DNA of 64,000 bases from contig CAJNYU010001305.1 in the NCBI GenBank assembly GCA_905331475.1, positions 186,001 to 250,000 of the forward strand. The letters run 5' to 3'. The position numbers and the translations under genes were made by a program. The notes beneath the pieces were generated by a model. That model saw only the letters and a program-made list of their open reading frames with translations, ran no database searches and had not been told where the DNA came from. Origin of the DNA: Rotaria socialis. Taxonomy: Eukaryota; Rotifera; Eurotatoria; Philodinida; Philodinidae. This document shows positions 41,203 through 55,065 of the stretch, in pieces (within the stretch, counting starts at the first letter, position 1; each line of letters begins with the position of its first letter).

Positions 41203-42948
41203 TCCCCCCCCCCCTTTTTTTTACGAATATCGGAAATGGCACGTAGAAAAATTCCGTAGATATAAAATCTATTACTTTTCCATTTAATTCTTTTTTGAAT
41301 AGAAATCGAACGTGAATTTGCTTAGGTGTCTTGCATGGAAATCCATCAATACTACGAGAAAAGAAACTATTATGTTGGTTTTCTTAACGTTGAAATTGAT
41401 TTCGTCAGTGAAATCCTATGACAAAAAGAAATAATGTAACATTTATGAATAATAAGAATACAATTTTTTTTCAAATACTCGTACTGAAATACATTTGTAA
41501 ATATTCAATCATTTAATATAAAATTTCATGAAATAAATTTCTTTATTGATATTCATTTGGCCTATGAAGTGATCATAATTTTATATATTATATTTCAAGT
41601 TAAAAAATAAAAAATCTAGAAATCTCGATGAATAAAAGATTGAGACGTTAACTTTTTACCGTGATATTGTTGTGTGTTTAAGAGTAAAATGGTTACAAAA
41701 CTTTTATGAAATAATGCTAAAGCATCATAAAAAAAATTAGTTGCGATTTCCTGTGAGTTATGAACTTCTTCCTTCGTTCATTTCTTTTTCTACGGAAATA
41801 TCAAAAATAAAATTGATTTTAATCTAAGAAAGAAACTTCAGTCATTCGCTGAAATACAATAAAACAGACAGTAAAACATTTTAGAAAGTATATATTATGC
41901 GTGTATAATCTTAAAAGAAAGAAAAATAAGAGTATATTTGATTTGTCGATAACATTCTCTCACGTGCTTTTGTATTGCTGGTTTTCTCTTATCATTATCT
42001 AAATAGTGAGACATAAAATGTTTGGCATACCAATATCGTATTCTCATGATTATCTACACGTTGCAGTATTCACTTTACTGACTTAATCTTCTCTGCAGAA
42101 TACTTACATCGATTGAGATTTATAAAACTAATAAATGAGTAAGTTATATAATAATGATTTGTTTTGGACACCACAGCTATTGCCCAACTTCGACAAAAGA
42201 TTCATTCTTCTAAATGACATTTCTACTTTGTCAAATTTTTAATATTGATAAAAATATTCAAATAAATTTAAATAAAACGCACCTATAAACGCAACTTTCT
42301 GTCGTAGTAATATTATATCAGTAAATCAATGTCTGAAGGCATACAAATAAGTTGTTTGTATGCTTTTTCACTTAAATTATAAAATAATTATTGTACGTAA
42401 GTGTGTGTTATATGCAAGATGAATGCTGCAGAAATTTAAAACAAAATTCTATAACGAGAATTTTCTTTTTCAACTTGAATTATCAATGACTAATTGTGTC
42501 GAATGAATTTTCTAATTGTATGCTAACCTCATTGTAATATACACCTGCTCTTTTTCTAGTTCCTGTCTGTGAACCGCTGAATAAATTAAGCGCAATTATT
42601 CAAGCTCAGGTTGATTCTGTATTCAAAATTACAGCAAGCATTAATTGTTGAGAAGATATCTTGCAATTGACTCTACTGCTAGACAATACCCTACAAAAGA
42701 AAAACTTAGCTGAAAGACAAGAACGTTCTTTCATGTTTGTTAACTTGATCTAATCAATCATCAACGTGTCTCTTTTATATAAAAAAGCAAGGTACTTTTG
42801 AGAGATTTTAACATCTATCTCTTTATTGTTTGTTTTTGTAAATAGACAAACGTTTTACAAGAATAAAAAAAACAAACTGGAAGTGAGATTCCAAATGAAT
42901 TAGAAAAAAACAAAAACAAACATTGCACTCGAAATTTTCATGATTTAT
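41203..42948. other. Intergenic, 3' of the centrosomal locus
   Basis: AT-rich sequence with no supported gene. The last few hundred bases are the likely 3' UTR of the minus-strand gene. Confidence 0.4.
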
Positions 42949-45900
42949 TGATTATGTAACAATTGTTGAAATTTTAGTGTTTTTAGTAATTCTAACATTG
43001 AATCAAGTTCAATATGAAATCGTTCAATCTCTTGATTTTTTTGTTTAATAATCGCATGCAATTTATTGACATCATTATTTGTATCTAAATCATGTTGTTT
43101 TATTAAACTACTTGTATAATCTTTTGTTATTTTATCTCGTTTATGCCAACGTTGTTCTAATTGATTTATTTTATTTTGTAGTTCTTGAAAATGTTTCATT
43201 TCCTAAAACATAAGAAAAAAATCGATTAATAATAAGCTACGTCAAATAAAAACAGTGTACAGGTGTGTGATATGTTCGGGCATCGGATAATTCTTGCTCA
43301 AGTCGATTAATCATAGATTTCAATTCATCTTCATTAGCACGTAGCATTGCTAGTTCTTTTGCATTTTCATCAGTATTTTCAGTTAATTTCTATTTGAATA
43401 CGAAAAAGAGATGATTATTTATTTTTGACAAATAATTTAAAAAGAAACGTTTCTTTTTCTTTACTTTAAGACGCATAATAGTTGCATCTTGTAATTCAAG
43501 TTTTCGAAGAAGATCACTAACACGAGTTTCAGCTGTATTATTATTAGTAATTTCGTTAATAATTGTTTGCATTTCTGATTTATGTTGTTGACGAATGCGT
43601 GAGATCTTTATTGGAAAACAATATATTTAGATTAATAGTTATGAGATTAGGATTAGAATTCAATTTTACTTCTTCCTCTTTTTCTCGAACTGCTAAAGTA
43701 ATGACTGCTTGTCGATCATCTCTCAAGTGCATTAATTCAGCATGTTGTTGTTGCGAATCATGTTCTAATTTTTCTATCTAAACAACAAAAACAAACAAGT
43801 TTTGACAGAATATTTTAATTAAATCCTGCGAAATAAATGGTTGAAAGTATTTCAAATGAAACAATAAACTATTGATGTATTTTTCCATTGAATTTCATTC
43901 TATAAATAGGTTTTCCCTTAAAATTCGATTAGCTAACGAAAATGAATCATGTGTCTATGCATTCATACACGTAGCTATTATTATTCATTTTGATTCAAGG
44001 TAACATATTTTCTTAAGATAAATTATAAATGAGAAAAATAGCAGTGCAAGTGTCGGTAGAAAATTTTTCAAGGATGATTTCAATGTTGTTTTTTCATTTC
44101 AATTGTACAGCATTGCTCATGATTATATCATGGACACGTGAGAAGAAACAATAATATGACAAATTGAATATAGAAATAGAACGAAAAGCTATTTTCAGTA
44201 TACATACATGTATTCAGTTTCTATTTAATCCAATCTTATTAAACGAAGAGTAACAGTATAGATGTTCATTTGCTGAAACTCTCTCTCTCTATACATTAGT
44301 TTTTAGCTATATTTATCTCCAGTTTGGTTTCATAATTTTAATTTTGGATCGATAGATTTTCTGTGTTTGCAATAACTAGCTAATGTTGACTTTGACAAAG
44401 GATTAAAAATAAACAATGTGCATATTGTAAGATAATTTAAACATATTATGAGCTTTCATAAATAATTTATATGCAGTTATGAGCATTTCACATAAATCTA
44501 TTACTAGAATCTAAATCGTCTAGGATTGAATTCAAAACGACAGAGAACATTACTTAACTGATCTTTATGAATTGAAAACAGTTTTCTTTTCAGCACTAGT
44601 AAGCATAATTCTTTTTTCATAAAGTCAACAGTTGTGACCTACTCTCAGAGAATTTATCAAATATTGGATAAATATTTTGATCTTGGCTTAAAAATGCATC
44701 GAACGAATTTTTAACAATTCTGCCACAAAATTTTATCAAAACAATGTATTTAAGTCTTTACCAAATGTTTCAGTTGTTCATTTTCTTCATGAACTGTTTC
44801 AATAGGCGACAGAACTTGTGTGAATCGATCTGGTTGATAGGGTTTATTCCCCATGACTAAAAATAGATTTAACAAAACACAGATGCATTCTATCGAATTG
44901 AAATTTTTTACTTGCTAAACGAGTTTTTTCACGTTCACGTTCAGCTAGAAGACTTTTATGTTGAACAGTAGCAGCATCATATAAAGCACGAAGTTTTTCT
45001 AATTCATCATTTTTTCGTTCAAGATCTGTTCGTAATAATTTAATTGTTTCTAAATCGCGTTTTAAAGCTAGAAAAATAAAACTTATTGAAACTAATGAAA
45101 ACACATTGAAACTTTTACATTTTGCTGGTTTTGGTACTTGTTCGGTTTTCAACTTTTCTAATTCATTTTTTAAGCGTTCATTTTCGCGTCTTAGATGATT
45201 TTGTCCAGATAAACTTTTATTTTTAGTCATTACATCATGAAGTTGCTTTTCAAATTGATCATTTACTGTCGTTTGTTGTCCGTTATTTGTATAGATTTGT
45301 TTTATTAAAGAATATTTTTCTTGAAGAGCATCTAATTCGTGTATAAGTTTTTCTTCAATTATTTGTTTTTCACGTAGTGCTTCTTCAGTTTTATGTAATT
45401 TAATTTCTAGTTGATTTCTATCATCCAATGGATTTAATACCATTCCTACTTGAGTGATTGAGTTTTGTTGATGACGACGATTGATTAATTCTATAGAAAA
45501 AAAAAGATTTTATTCGAGAAAGTAAAAATAGAATAGTAGATTTTAGTTTTGAATCTCAATGTTAACACATTGATGGGAAGTGTTTATTGCGGTTAATGCG
45601 GTTAAGTAATTTTGAAAAATTTTGACACAATGTCTAATGCAATAATTTATACTATTAAAAGAATAGGAAATGAATCTAACAATAATACTTTTAGAACCAA
45701 TCCAATCCAATTCTACTTTTATATTTGTATAGAGTTCAAAGTATTTCTAAGAAATCAATCAAGATAAAAGACATCTTTTGATGCACTCGACGTTATCAAA
45801 TAGGAGTCTAGCAGAAAGTTCGTTGATTGAGAAGACAACATCGAAACTGCCTAAATCTCTTTTCGATCAATCATCTTAGTATATTTCAACAATATATGTA

Positions 45901-48900
45901 GTAAAAATAATGGCATGAAGAAAATAGTTTGTTCCTTTTACAAAGTATCTTAAACTAGTCATAGTAGTCTTACTCAAAATTTAAAGATTCTAAGATTTAT
46001 ACGATATATTCGTCGTATCAAACGCACATATGGTTATGGTTCAAATATAGGCATGCACCAAAAACGGATTTTAATTTGGTATTTACATCGAATGGTTCGG
46101 TTTGCAAAGCGATCTAAGTAGATGAGGCAGTTTTGAATGTTTAAATAATCACCCGAAAGGTTCTTGCAGTAAAGGAAAAATTCTAGAACTATCATGCAAT
46201 TCAATCATCTTCGGTCTATAGATAATATCTTTCAATATTTGCTAATAAAGTAATCACAGTCAAGCGTGCAGTTCTTTCTTTTAGACTTCTACTTCTTTGA
46301 ATTAATTATCTCAAGATAGTCGTAGCTACCACCAAATCTGATCCTGTTTGATCTTATTGAACTCGACTACTCAGGTTCACTATATGTGGAATTATAGGAC
46401 AATACAATGAATATAGACACGATTATGGAATACTTTTGTCGACAGCAACTGCTTTGTTAAAATCATTCATGACAGTAACAATATAAATTTAATTAATCAA
46501 CTGATGCTTATATTAATTGAATGGCGAATGGTTCATTGCAGCTCATCAATAAAATATTAAAGTTGACATCAATCTACAGGCTATTTCGAGTTCCACTCCA
46601 AATTTCTGTGACGAACACCAAGGTCGTATCTAACTTTACGTGTAGTCTAAATCTAACATCATCAAATAGATGTACACACTGTTAATATCGATGATGTCGA
46701 AGCGTTGCATACGGTTTCGACAGTATTCTTAGTCGAAAAAGTTGCTACATTCTCAATTCTAATAAATATTGTCAAGATTTTTATTTTGCTATATGTTATA
46801 ATGCGATTTCTATTTGACTTCTCTTCACGAATATACTACAATGTCATATCGAAACTATTTCCATCAAGATAAAATAAGTAAAATCGTAGTAAATACAAAA
46901 ACCAAAGTTCTAATAACGAAAGAAAATCATTATGGAATGATCGACATAATTTTCTTGTCTGCATTCCTTTTATTGGAATTAATGTAGTTATGAACATCAA
47001 AAATATAGCACGTACCTAATTCTTTTACTTGTCTTTCGAGATCTTTAATACGTCTTTGATCTAATAAACGTAATGAATCATTCTCTTCAACTTTATGTTG
47101 TTCTTTGTTTAATGCAACTGTTAATTTATTTTTCAAAGCAACAATTTCATTTTTGAGCTGTTGGTTTTCAGTTAAAATGCTAGTCTTATCATTACCACTA
47201 TTAACTAAATTTGTTAGAACAATCGTCGACGATTGCTTTTTAATTGCTCCCATATTTGAATTTTCATATTGTTCCAGAAGCATTTTGGTTTGAATTAATT
47301 CTTGACGAAGTTTTTCATTTTCATTAAACATTGATTGCTCGACTTGTTTGTGTTGTTGTTCGATTTGTTTAACTTGTTTACAAAGTTTTTCATTTTCTGT
47401 TTGATAACCATCAAGTAATTTTTCTAATTCGTGAACTTCACGTTGTTTAGGTGGAATAGGTTCTTTTTTTTCATCAGTACTCGTTGATGTTAATTGTGTA
47501 ATCTAAATATTTTCATGCGTAGAAATAAAAATACAAATGGAAAACCATTCGGTTACTTTTGCTTTAAGAGTAAAATTTTCTTGTCTAACGTTACGTAATT
47601 CGTCGTCGTGAGTCTTTTTCAATGATTCCATCCTTGTTGTTAATGATTCATTCTCAAGTTTTAGTTGCTCAATTAATGCAGAATCATTCTATTTGAAAGA
47701 AAATGAATGGAAAAATTAACAAGTAAATAGAGTTAATTAAATATTATACATTTTTATTATCTTTGAGCGTTGGTGTTGGTACTGGTGCAGTTTTTGGACG
47801 AACGGCAGCACTTGGCGATCCTATTCGAGAATGATTTCGAATGGAAACGAGATAAGGAAGTTACCAAATTGCATACCTTTCTTCGTTGGTGTTTGAATAG
47901 CTGGTTTTGTATAATTTTTAATTACTAAAAAATATTTCATTAATTTATCAAATGATTGAAGATTAAATCTTTGATAGGTCAATTCTACGCTAGATACGGC
48001 CAAGTTGCTTGAAATGTTTCTCGGTTAGGCTGGAGTCTTAATGGAAAATCTATATGATTTGTTGTTTATTAAAAACTAGCATTAGCTTTAAATAAAAGAA
48101 TCTGTTTCTCGGTACATTCTAATATGTTTGCTTAAGCAAAGATAAAAATTAAGTCGTTAGAAGAAGGATTTGTAGAAAATACTGGATTGCATGATCAAGA
48201 AACAACTTAACATTTGAATAAAAATGAAAATACTTCTTGAATAGAAATTTTAGGTTAATTCAGCATTTATAAGCACTTTTTTCATAGATTTGAAGAGAGT
48301 AACTGTTAACTGCCATGCATATATTTTTAAATCTTGTACAAATCAACTTCTTTTGCAACTAGTTGAAGCTCATCAAATCAGCAGTTTCCACGCCATGTTC
48401 ATCGTGAACTTGCATGAGAATATTCTAGTAAGATTAATATTAAGTTGCCTAGTGATTCGTCTTATTCTAACAAACTATCTATCACAAGTATTTTGCGCCT
48501 TTATTAAAATAAAAGACATAAGAAGTAATTTTGAGTTTTAGCTCTGCATCAGAGAGGAAGAACAAAAATAAGTTAGTAAATTTATAAAATCAAGTTTGCG
48601 GTCACTTCTAAGTGTGTACCAGACTATTTTTGTGTGTTTATGATAACTTTTAGTATATTCTACAATTCTCAAAAAAGAGATGGCAGTAATCTGTTATGAG
48701 AAAATGATTGAATAAAATTTTCACTTATTTATTAATTATTCAAAGCTGTCGAGTTCAAAGAACATATTCGATTGTAAACGGATTTCTATATTCACTTATT
48801 TAAGACAATGCACAAAGTATTATCATAATATATATATATTTCGTTACTTGTTGTTTTTTGTTGTTGCGTTTTCTTGTTTGGATCAAATTTCTGAGCTTTA

Positions 48901-51900
48901 GATAAATGTGATGTTGTTGGTCCGGAGTTTAGATTTTGTTTATAAACATTATGTAACATATTCAAATCACGTGCTGTTTCACTTGTTGTTGAAAGTTGAT
49001 CTATTTCACAAGAATTACAAATTAGATTACTATTACTATTACTCAATCATAAGAAACAATAAATTTTTACTCCTAGTATCATGATATTTCATCAACAAGT
49101 TCGAACGAATGAGTAATAATAGTTAAATCAGGAAAACAAAACGAATGAGCCAACACTGAACAATGGAATTCTATTTATTAGGCAAATTTCGATTTAGACA
49201 TTCATTCAGATATGTTGAACGTCAAAGAAAAGCAATCTAGCAAATACTTGTATTACATAAAACTGGATGAACTATCAACTTTTCATAGAGGAACCGAATC
49301 TAAGCAAAAAATACTTTCATCCGTACTGTTATCATTCCTATCTCACTTGTATTCATCGTTTGTAGTACTAATTAGGATGCAATAAAAGTAATAGTGTCGA
49401 TAATATTGAAGTTTAACAATGACTCGAAGAGATTTTTTTTCTATCTATAGCTTTGGTCTCGTCAATCGAGCTCTACAATTATACATTACTTCATCTCACT
49501 TCAGGTGTTATTATAACCGTAGACCGTTGATGTGTCAAAGTATGCTGCTTATTTAAACAAAAACTTTTTCTCTTCAAAATATATGAAATTTTACTATATT
49601 ACATACTAAAGATAAACAAGACATCTGTCTTAATGTGTACAAACATGGTCGGTTATTGGATGAGCGAACAACAGCGAAGCGAAACGAATAGAGGAGAAAT
49701 CCAAAGTGAAACATCAATAGATCAGATGGATGAAATTCAAGTGAAGATTTCACTCGTCGACAGATCTACGTGCGAAAAGCATTTTGAATTAAAAGCTTTC
49801 CTAGCTTCTATTGCGTCTCCTGCATATGAGAAGGTAATCTATGTGCACTCAGAAGAAGAAGAAGAAGAAAACTTTAAAACAGTTGATAACACTCTTTGAC
49901 ATATCGCAACTTTATTATTAGTATAATTGGTTAGAAAGAAAATTTCCGTGAGCATGCCATACGATTCTACAGTATCGGATATCTCTACTTTAAGTATGCT
50001 TTAAATAATTAGTGACTCAAAATGTTTAAAAAAGAACTTCTAACCATAATATTGAAATCACTAGCCTCCTCATATTCAAACGTCAACTGCATCAATTATA
50101 TCAAACATCAATTAGCTCACTCGAGTTGTCATCGTGTAATCTTCCAAGTATCATACAAATATCAATTTTCACATCTGACTTTAATTCATATTTGCATACG
50201 AAAATATTAATTAAAAATCTGTCAGTGTGTTACGTTCGACAGGCTATATTAATAATTTTTGTGTTTCTTTCACAGTCAGAAGAATACAAAGATCGAATAT
50301 TGTATATGTCTACTAACATGAACATAAAACAAGAGCCAAAACGAATTAGTTGAGATTGTTCTTAGTCTGTTTCGAACATTTTTCGACGATGAAAAATAAA
50401 CAAAATTCAGCGCATGACGTTCGATTCCAACATAGCAAAGTGATAGCTTTTAAACAAAAATTAAATCTCTTGATATTGGATAGGTCAAGCGTCGAATCTT
50501 ATTGATTTTAATATGAGAAAATACATTATTAACAGATAAGCGTGTAGAAATACATCATCACCCTATAAATGTTGGTCATTGATAATTAACACTACTATCA
50601 ACTAACTTGAATAGATCTATAATAAATATCTACAGATAATATGAATGGAAATAGATGAAGTTTCACTTAAAATCAAGCTATTTTTCTTGTTTTTATTCCA
50701 TAGCGATATGGTACTATTGCTCAGTTATTATTATGAACAAAGGTTTTTTAGCAATCCTATTGATGACTGATGGCTCATGAAGAACAGCTTACCTGAAATT
50801 GTTTTATTTGTTCGACTAAAATCATCTACTGATGCTGACGGTCGAATTGAAGGCTCAACAATAGTGACATGTTTGATTGTTGCCGTTGCATTCATCTTTT
50901 GTTCTTCATGTTCAATTTCACGATCAAGTTCATTCGATATAGATTCTTTTAAAGAAAGAAAGTTAACTTGCTTCTTTTTGTGAAACATTTTCGCGACAAC
51001 TTTTATAATTACCTTTAATAATACTGTGGTTAGGTTTATGATGAAGTGGTGTACTCACTTGATGAATTTGATTATCAAATGAATCTATTACTGTTGTTCG
51101 TTGTTATTACTATATTATTCTAATTTGACTTTTAACGGAAAATATTTTACCTGTTCCATGTCGTGCTGGTGATAGATCGACTTCAATTTGTTGATTCAAT
51201 TCACCATAATCAATAAGTTTTTCGCCTTTGGTCTTTTCAAAGTTCTAAATTGAAAAAGCAATCTTCTGTCAATTTTAATCGAAAGAAAAAACAAGATTTT
51301 ACTCGAAAAAATTCTGCTTTTTCTTGCTCTTCATCAAGTGTATCGGAGCCAAATTTCATCGTTGACATAGGTGTTTCATCTTTTCTATCTATCAAAATCA
51401 TAATTCTTAGTTACTTTCTCATTAAAATCAAGATAGTGTTACGTTCAGCAGGTATTGTACTACCAAGTGACTCAGAAACAAAACTATAAATAAATAAAAT
51501 TATAATTTATTATCAAATTGATTCTATTTTACCTTAGTTGTATATCTGGTTTTGCTAATGGATTTAATGGTCTTTTTATTCCTTTTAATAAAAAAAATAC
51601 AGGTAAATATAATAATTCAAGATAATGAGGGATAAATACCAGGTCTTAAGGGGTCATTATCATTAAATGAAGCTAATTTAATCTCATCTCCAAACTAAAA
51701 TATATAGATTTATGTTAATATGACATGAAAAATAAATTGATTATACTTTGAGTTCATCTTTTTTTGCCGTTGGCTTTTTAAGAAACATTTTCTTTGGCTC
51801 TAATGAAGCTATCAATAAAATAAAACAAAATAAAATTTCGAAAATCATTTTTTATTCATTGCTTTTTCATTCATACGAGATGATTTTGATGTTGTTGATG

Positions 51901-53658
51901 TTGATGATGATGACATATTATCCTCGTCGTGATAATATTTTTCCAATGATGTATCTGAATCCGATCGATTCTATGAGCAATTAAAAATTTAGAAATAGAG
52001 ATTAATAAATTAAATAAATAAATATTTTCTAAACGTACAACATCATCAGTTTTCTTTTTTACTACTGATGGCGGTTTTGATCTAAGCATTATTGACAAAT
52101 CTAAAAAACGAAACAAAAACATGAATAGCAAGTAACAGCAAGGCGAAGTTTCCTTTTGTGATTTTCGTTTTTTTCCTCTAAAACAGTTATTGCCATCAAA
52201 GTAAACAAACAAGCAAAAAGTATTTAGATGAATAATGGCGTGAAAAACAAACCACAAGAAATAATGTATTTATATTTGTACAAAAGAAAAACACCATGTA
52301 AAGATTTATCGTTTTTGATTTCTAAAAGTAGAAAAGAAATTGAATTTAAACAAAAAAAGAAAAATCACAGTATTATTAAATGATGGAAAAACATAATTAA
52401 TAATAGAATATTTTTCATCTTTTTTTCTGCAATATTAATCATCCAGATCGGGTCTAAAGAGAGACAAACAGTAATTTTCAGATTATTGACAACTTTGTTC
52501 GAACTATTTCTTGGCGCTTCTACTGTAAAGATCACGCCATTAAAAAGAATACGAGTAAGTTGACTATCATAATTCATCTAGAAAATCTGCTTATAGAATT
52601 TTATCGATACACGAATCAATTGACTATTAAAATCGCTATCTGTATTTGAACTAATAGATACTCAACATTGTAGAGAAAAGTATATGGATGATACGCTCTC
52701 TTTTTACATTTTCAATCATCTTAGATAAATAAGCAATTCTTACTTTTGTACTCTTGAATTAGAATTAGATCGAACTTTTGATTGAACTTCTGAACGAAAT
52801 AGAAAAACATGATTTGTTTTTTTGGTGAAATCAAAACAATTCTAATAATATTTACCTTTCAATTGTCGGTCAAGTCGATCCAGTGATTCTTGTACTCGAT
52901 GCTCTTCTAGTGATAGAGTGGTTGTTGATGGTAAATTAGAATCTTTAAAAATAATGATTAGATCAATACATAAAAACTACACGACTTCTCAATAACTTAT
53001 TTACTTTTTTTTCCATTTAGTTTTGATTCCGGAACTCTGTTTGTAATATTCGACGGTACACTAATTTAAGTACGAAGAAAACAATTGTTGTCTTTTATTG
53101 AACAGAAAGAAAAATCGTAATTTGATATCGGTAAAACTAGAAACTATTCATGCAATCAATATCATATACATCGTACTCACGGTGGTGGTAATCTTGCATC
53201 ACTTTGACTAAAATTACTATTTGGTACTGAACTCATACGTAGTTCACTAAAAAGTGAATCATTTTCATCGTCATCATAATTTCTTCGTTCGCTATTCGGC
53301 TCATCCTTTTTGCTTGGTGGCATTGGCTGAAAAAATTTAGAAATACATACAATCGTTTCGTCATTGCTTTATAATGTCTAATTCATTACTTACCATGGAT
53401 AGCGGTGGCCGGTGTGGTGATAATGTGGGTGTACGTCGTGATGATGGAGAATCTGACATTGTTGGTGATGTATTTGTTTGTCTTAATGATTGTGCATATC
53501 GTGTTTTGTGCAGTTTCGCTCGCAGGTCACGTTGTTTTAAACCAATTGTTGAATAGCCATGCCGCCCTTGGCCTGTTGGTGTTAAAGGGTATATAGGTGG
53601 TTTAGAACTAGTTGTTGATGAACATTCAGAGGCACGATCATCATTTGCCGATGTTTGT
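42949..53658 (-). CDS. CEP162: CEP162-like centrosomal/transition-zone coiled-coil protein (tail of a larger locus)
   Basis: CEP162 is an axoneme-binding protein at the ciliary transition zone. The last exons match its C-terminus in order: a QPDRFTQ..EENEQLKHL block (44854-44763), ISRIRQQHKSEMQTIINE (43606-43464), then ARTYHTP joined to EMKHFQELQNKINQLEQRW and the final ERFHIELDSMLELLKTL. These parallel ASHQREIEKL, ENHTPEMKHFVGLEKKIKQM and KFRTELDSILDVL of human CEP162. RIKDLERQVKEL (about 47030) matches RIKELERQLE. The N-terminal half (53658-48848) is many small exons coding disordered, Ser/Pro-rich protein (LTPTGQGRHGYSTIGLK and others). Introns include several of 0.8-1.8 kb. The first exon here opens at a splice acceptor with no Met, so the protein must start upstream, most simply in the head exons at 58550-62721. 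Confidence 0.85.
43783..44762 (-). other. Intron of the CEP162-like gene
   Basis: About 980 AT-rich bases with no exon or repeat recognised. Confidence 0.45.
45500..47015 (-). other. Intron of the CEP162-like gene
   Basis: About 1.5 kb between the KDLERQVKEL exon and the NRRHQQNS exon. No supported feature inside. Confidence 0.45.
49002..50792 (-). other. Intron of the CEP162-like gene
   Basis: About 1.8 kb. A plus-strand open frame at 49633-49899 ends in an acidic run from a (GAA)n tract and shows no domain; I do not call it a gene. Confidence 0.4.
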
Positions 53659-55065
53659 CTATAATAATATAAAAATATTACTCGATAAACTTTATTTCAT
53701 AGACATATAAGTGATGAATATAGTCGTACTAATTAAGCTTTGATTTTCATAAAAATTTTATTAGAGCATATCAATTTGTATTATTAATTTTGGTTTCACT
53801 GAAAACATATTATACTTTGTGTAATATTTATGGCTCTGATTGAATCATTGGTGAACTGAGCAATCATCGATTCAAGAGATGACTTTAGTTTTTAACTAAC
53901 GGTATTCAGTAGAGTAGAAGAATTAGTAAACTAGATAAAAAAAATCAATCATAGCTTTTCTATCACAGAAATCTCCTATAAAATATTCAATTAATTTATT
54001 TTCACTAACGTAACACATCATATGTTAGTCAAATTTTCATATGAAAATCCATTTTTCGAGGATAGAGAAATGTATGGTAAGGTCTCACCAATCCATATGA
54101 ACTTGGTTTGTTTTGCAATCGTATTTATCATTTATGTAGCTCAAAGATTAAAACTTGAAACTGATTTTATCATTGAAGTTCAATGTCCAATACTTTATTT
54201 TCTCAAGTCAATATCTGAAAAGTTAACAATCCTTGAGTCAGTTAAATTATTTCATTGCAATAATGAAGTATTCGATTTCGAGTTTTCATCTGTGAGCTTG
54301 ATCAGTGATATTTTCGATCTCAGAAGGTAAAAAATTCATTTGTATCCATGAGGTTTGTCGATAAATTTGCTGATTATTCTGAAAATTAAGCGGAATTTCG
54401 ATGCTGGAAAAAAAGATTTTATTATATGGTTTTCTATTAGAAAAGTTTTGGATAGAATGGCTCGAAATGGAGTCTCATAGCTATACAAATAAAGCTATCT
54501 AAAAAAGTGGATAGTAATGAATAGGCTACAAATCAACCGCAAAATCCTCTCGAAGAGTCGATGAAAGAGAATTTTCACTGCAAATAAATCAAACTTATCA
54601 TACTCGTATGATCGAATTTCTACATCATCATTTTTTTAAAGAAACTAAAAGATTTTGTATCATAGATATGATAAAACAAGACTTCATCCTATAATTTGTT
54701 CATACTCTTAAATAGCTATTTAAATCAATTCAATATTGAATTTATGTTTCAATTAACAATTCATAAAAACACGAACAATGTTGTTTCTATTCAAAGTGTA
54801 TCGACTTTCAATGAAGTATGTAACTTTCAATGTTCCCATTTGTCATTATTGATTATTACAATACGCATTACTTTTTCTTTTTTTTTTATAGCTACCAACA
54901 CAGACATGAAGTAAATTCGCCGTCAATGATAAAAATAAATGCTAACAAATATATTACTATTATTGCCAAGAGTCAATAAAAGATAAGACAATACCTTCTA
55001 CATTTGCATCGAAATTTGACTAAGAACACATATTTTGTTTTTCTTTTACATAAACATCATTCATC
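53659..55065. other. Part of the 4.9 kb host intron, upstream of the nested gene
   Basis: About 1.4 kb before the start codon of the ROK-PMI gene, so its promoter should be here. The open frames at 54022-54330 and 54696-54914 have no recognisable domains. No first exon for a separate CEP162-like gene was found on the minus strand. Confidence 0.4.

Noticed and set aside
49633-49899. Plus-strand 88-codon frame in a CEP162-like intron
   Set aside because: No domain, no splice partners, and the acidic end comes from a (GAA)n tract.
54022-54330. Plus-strand 102-codon frame upstream of the ROK-PMI gene
   Set aside because: Composition is that of AT-rich intron sequence and there is no recognisable domain.
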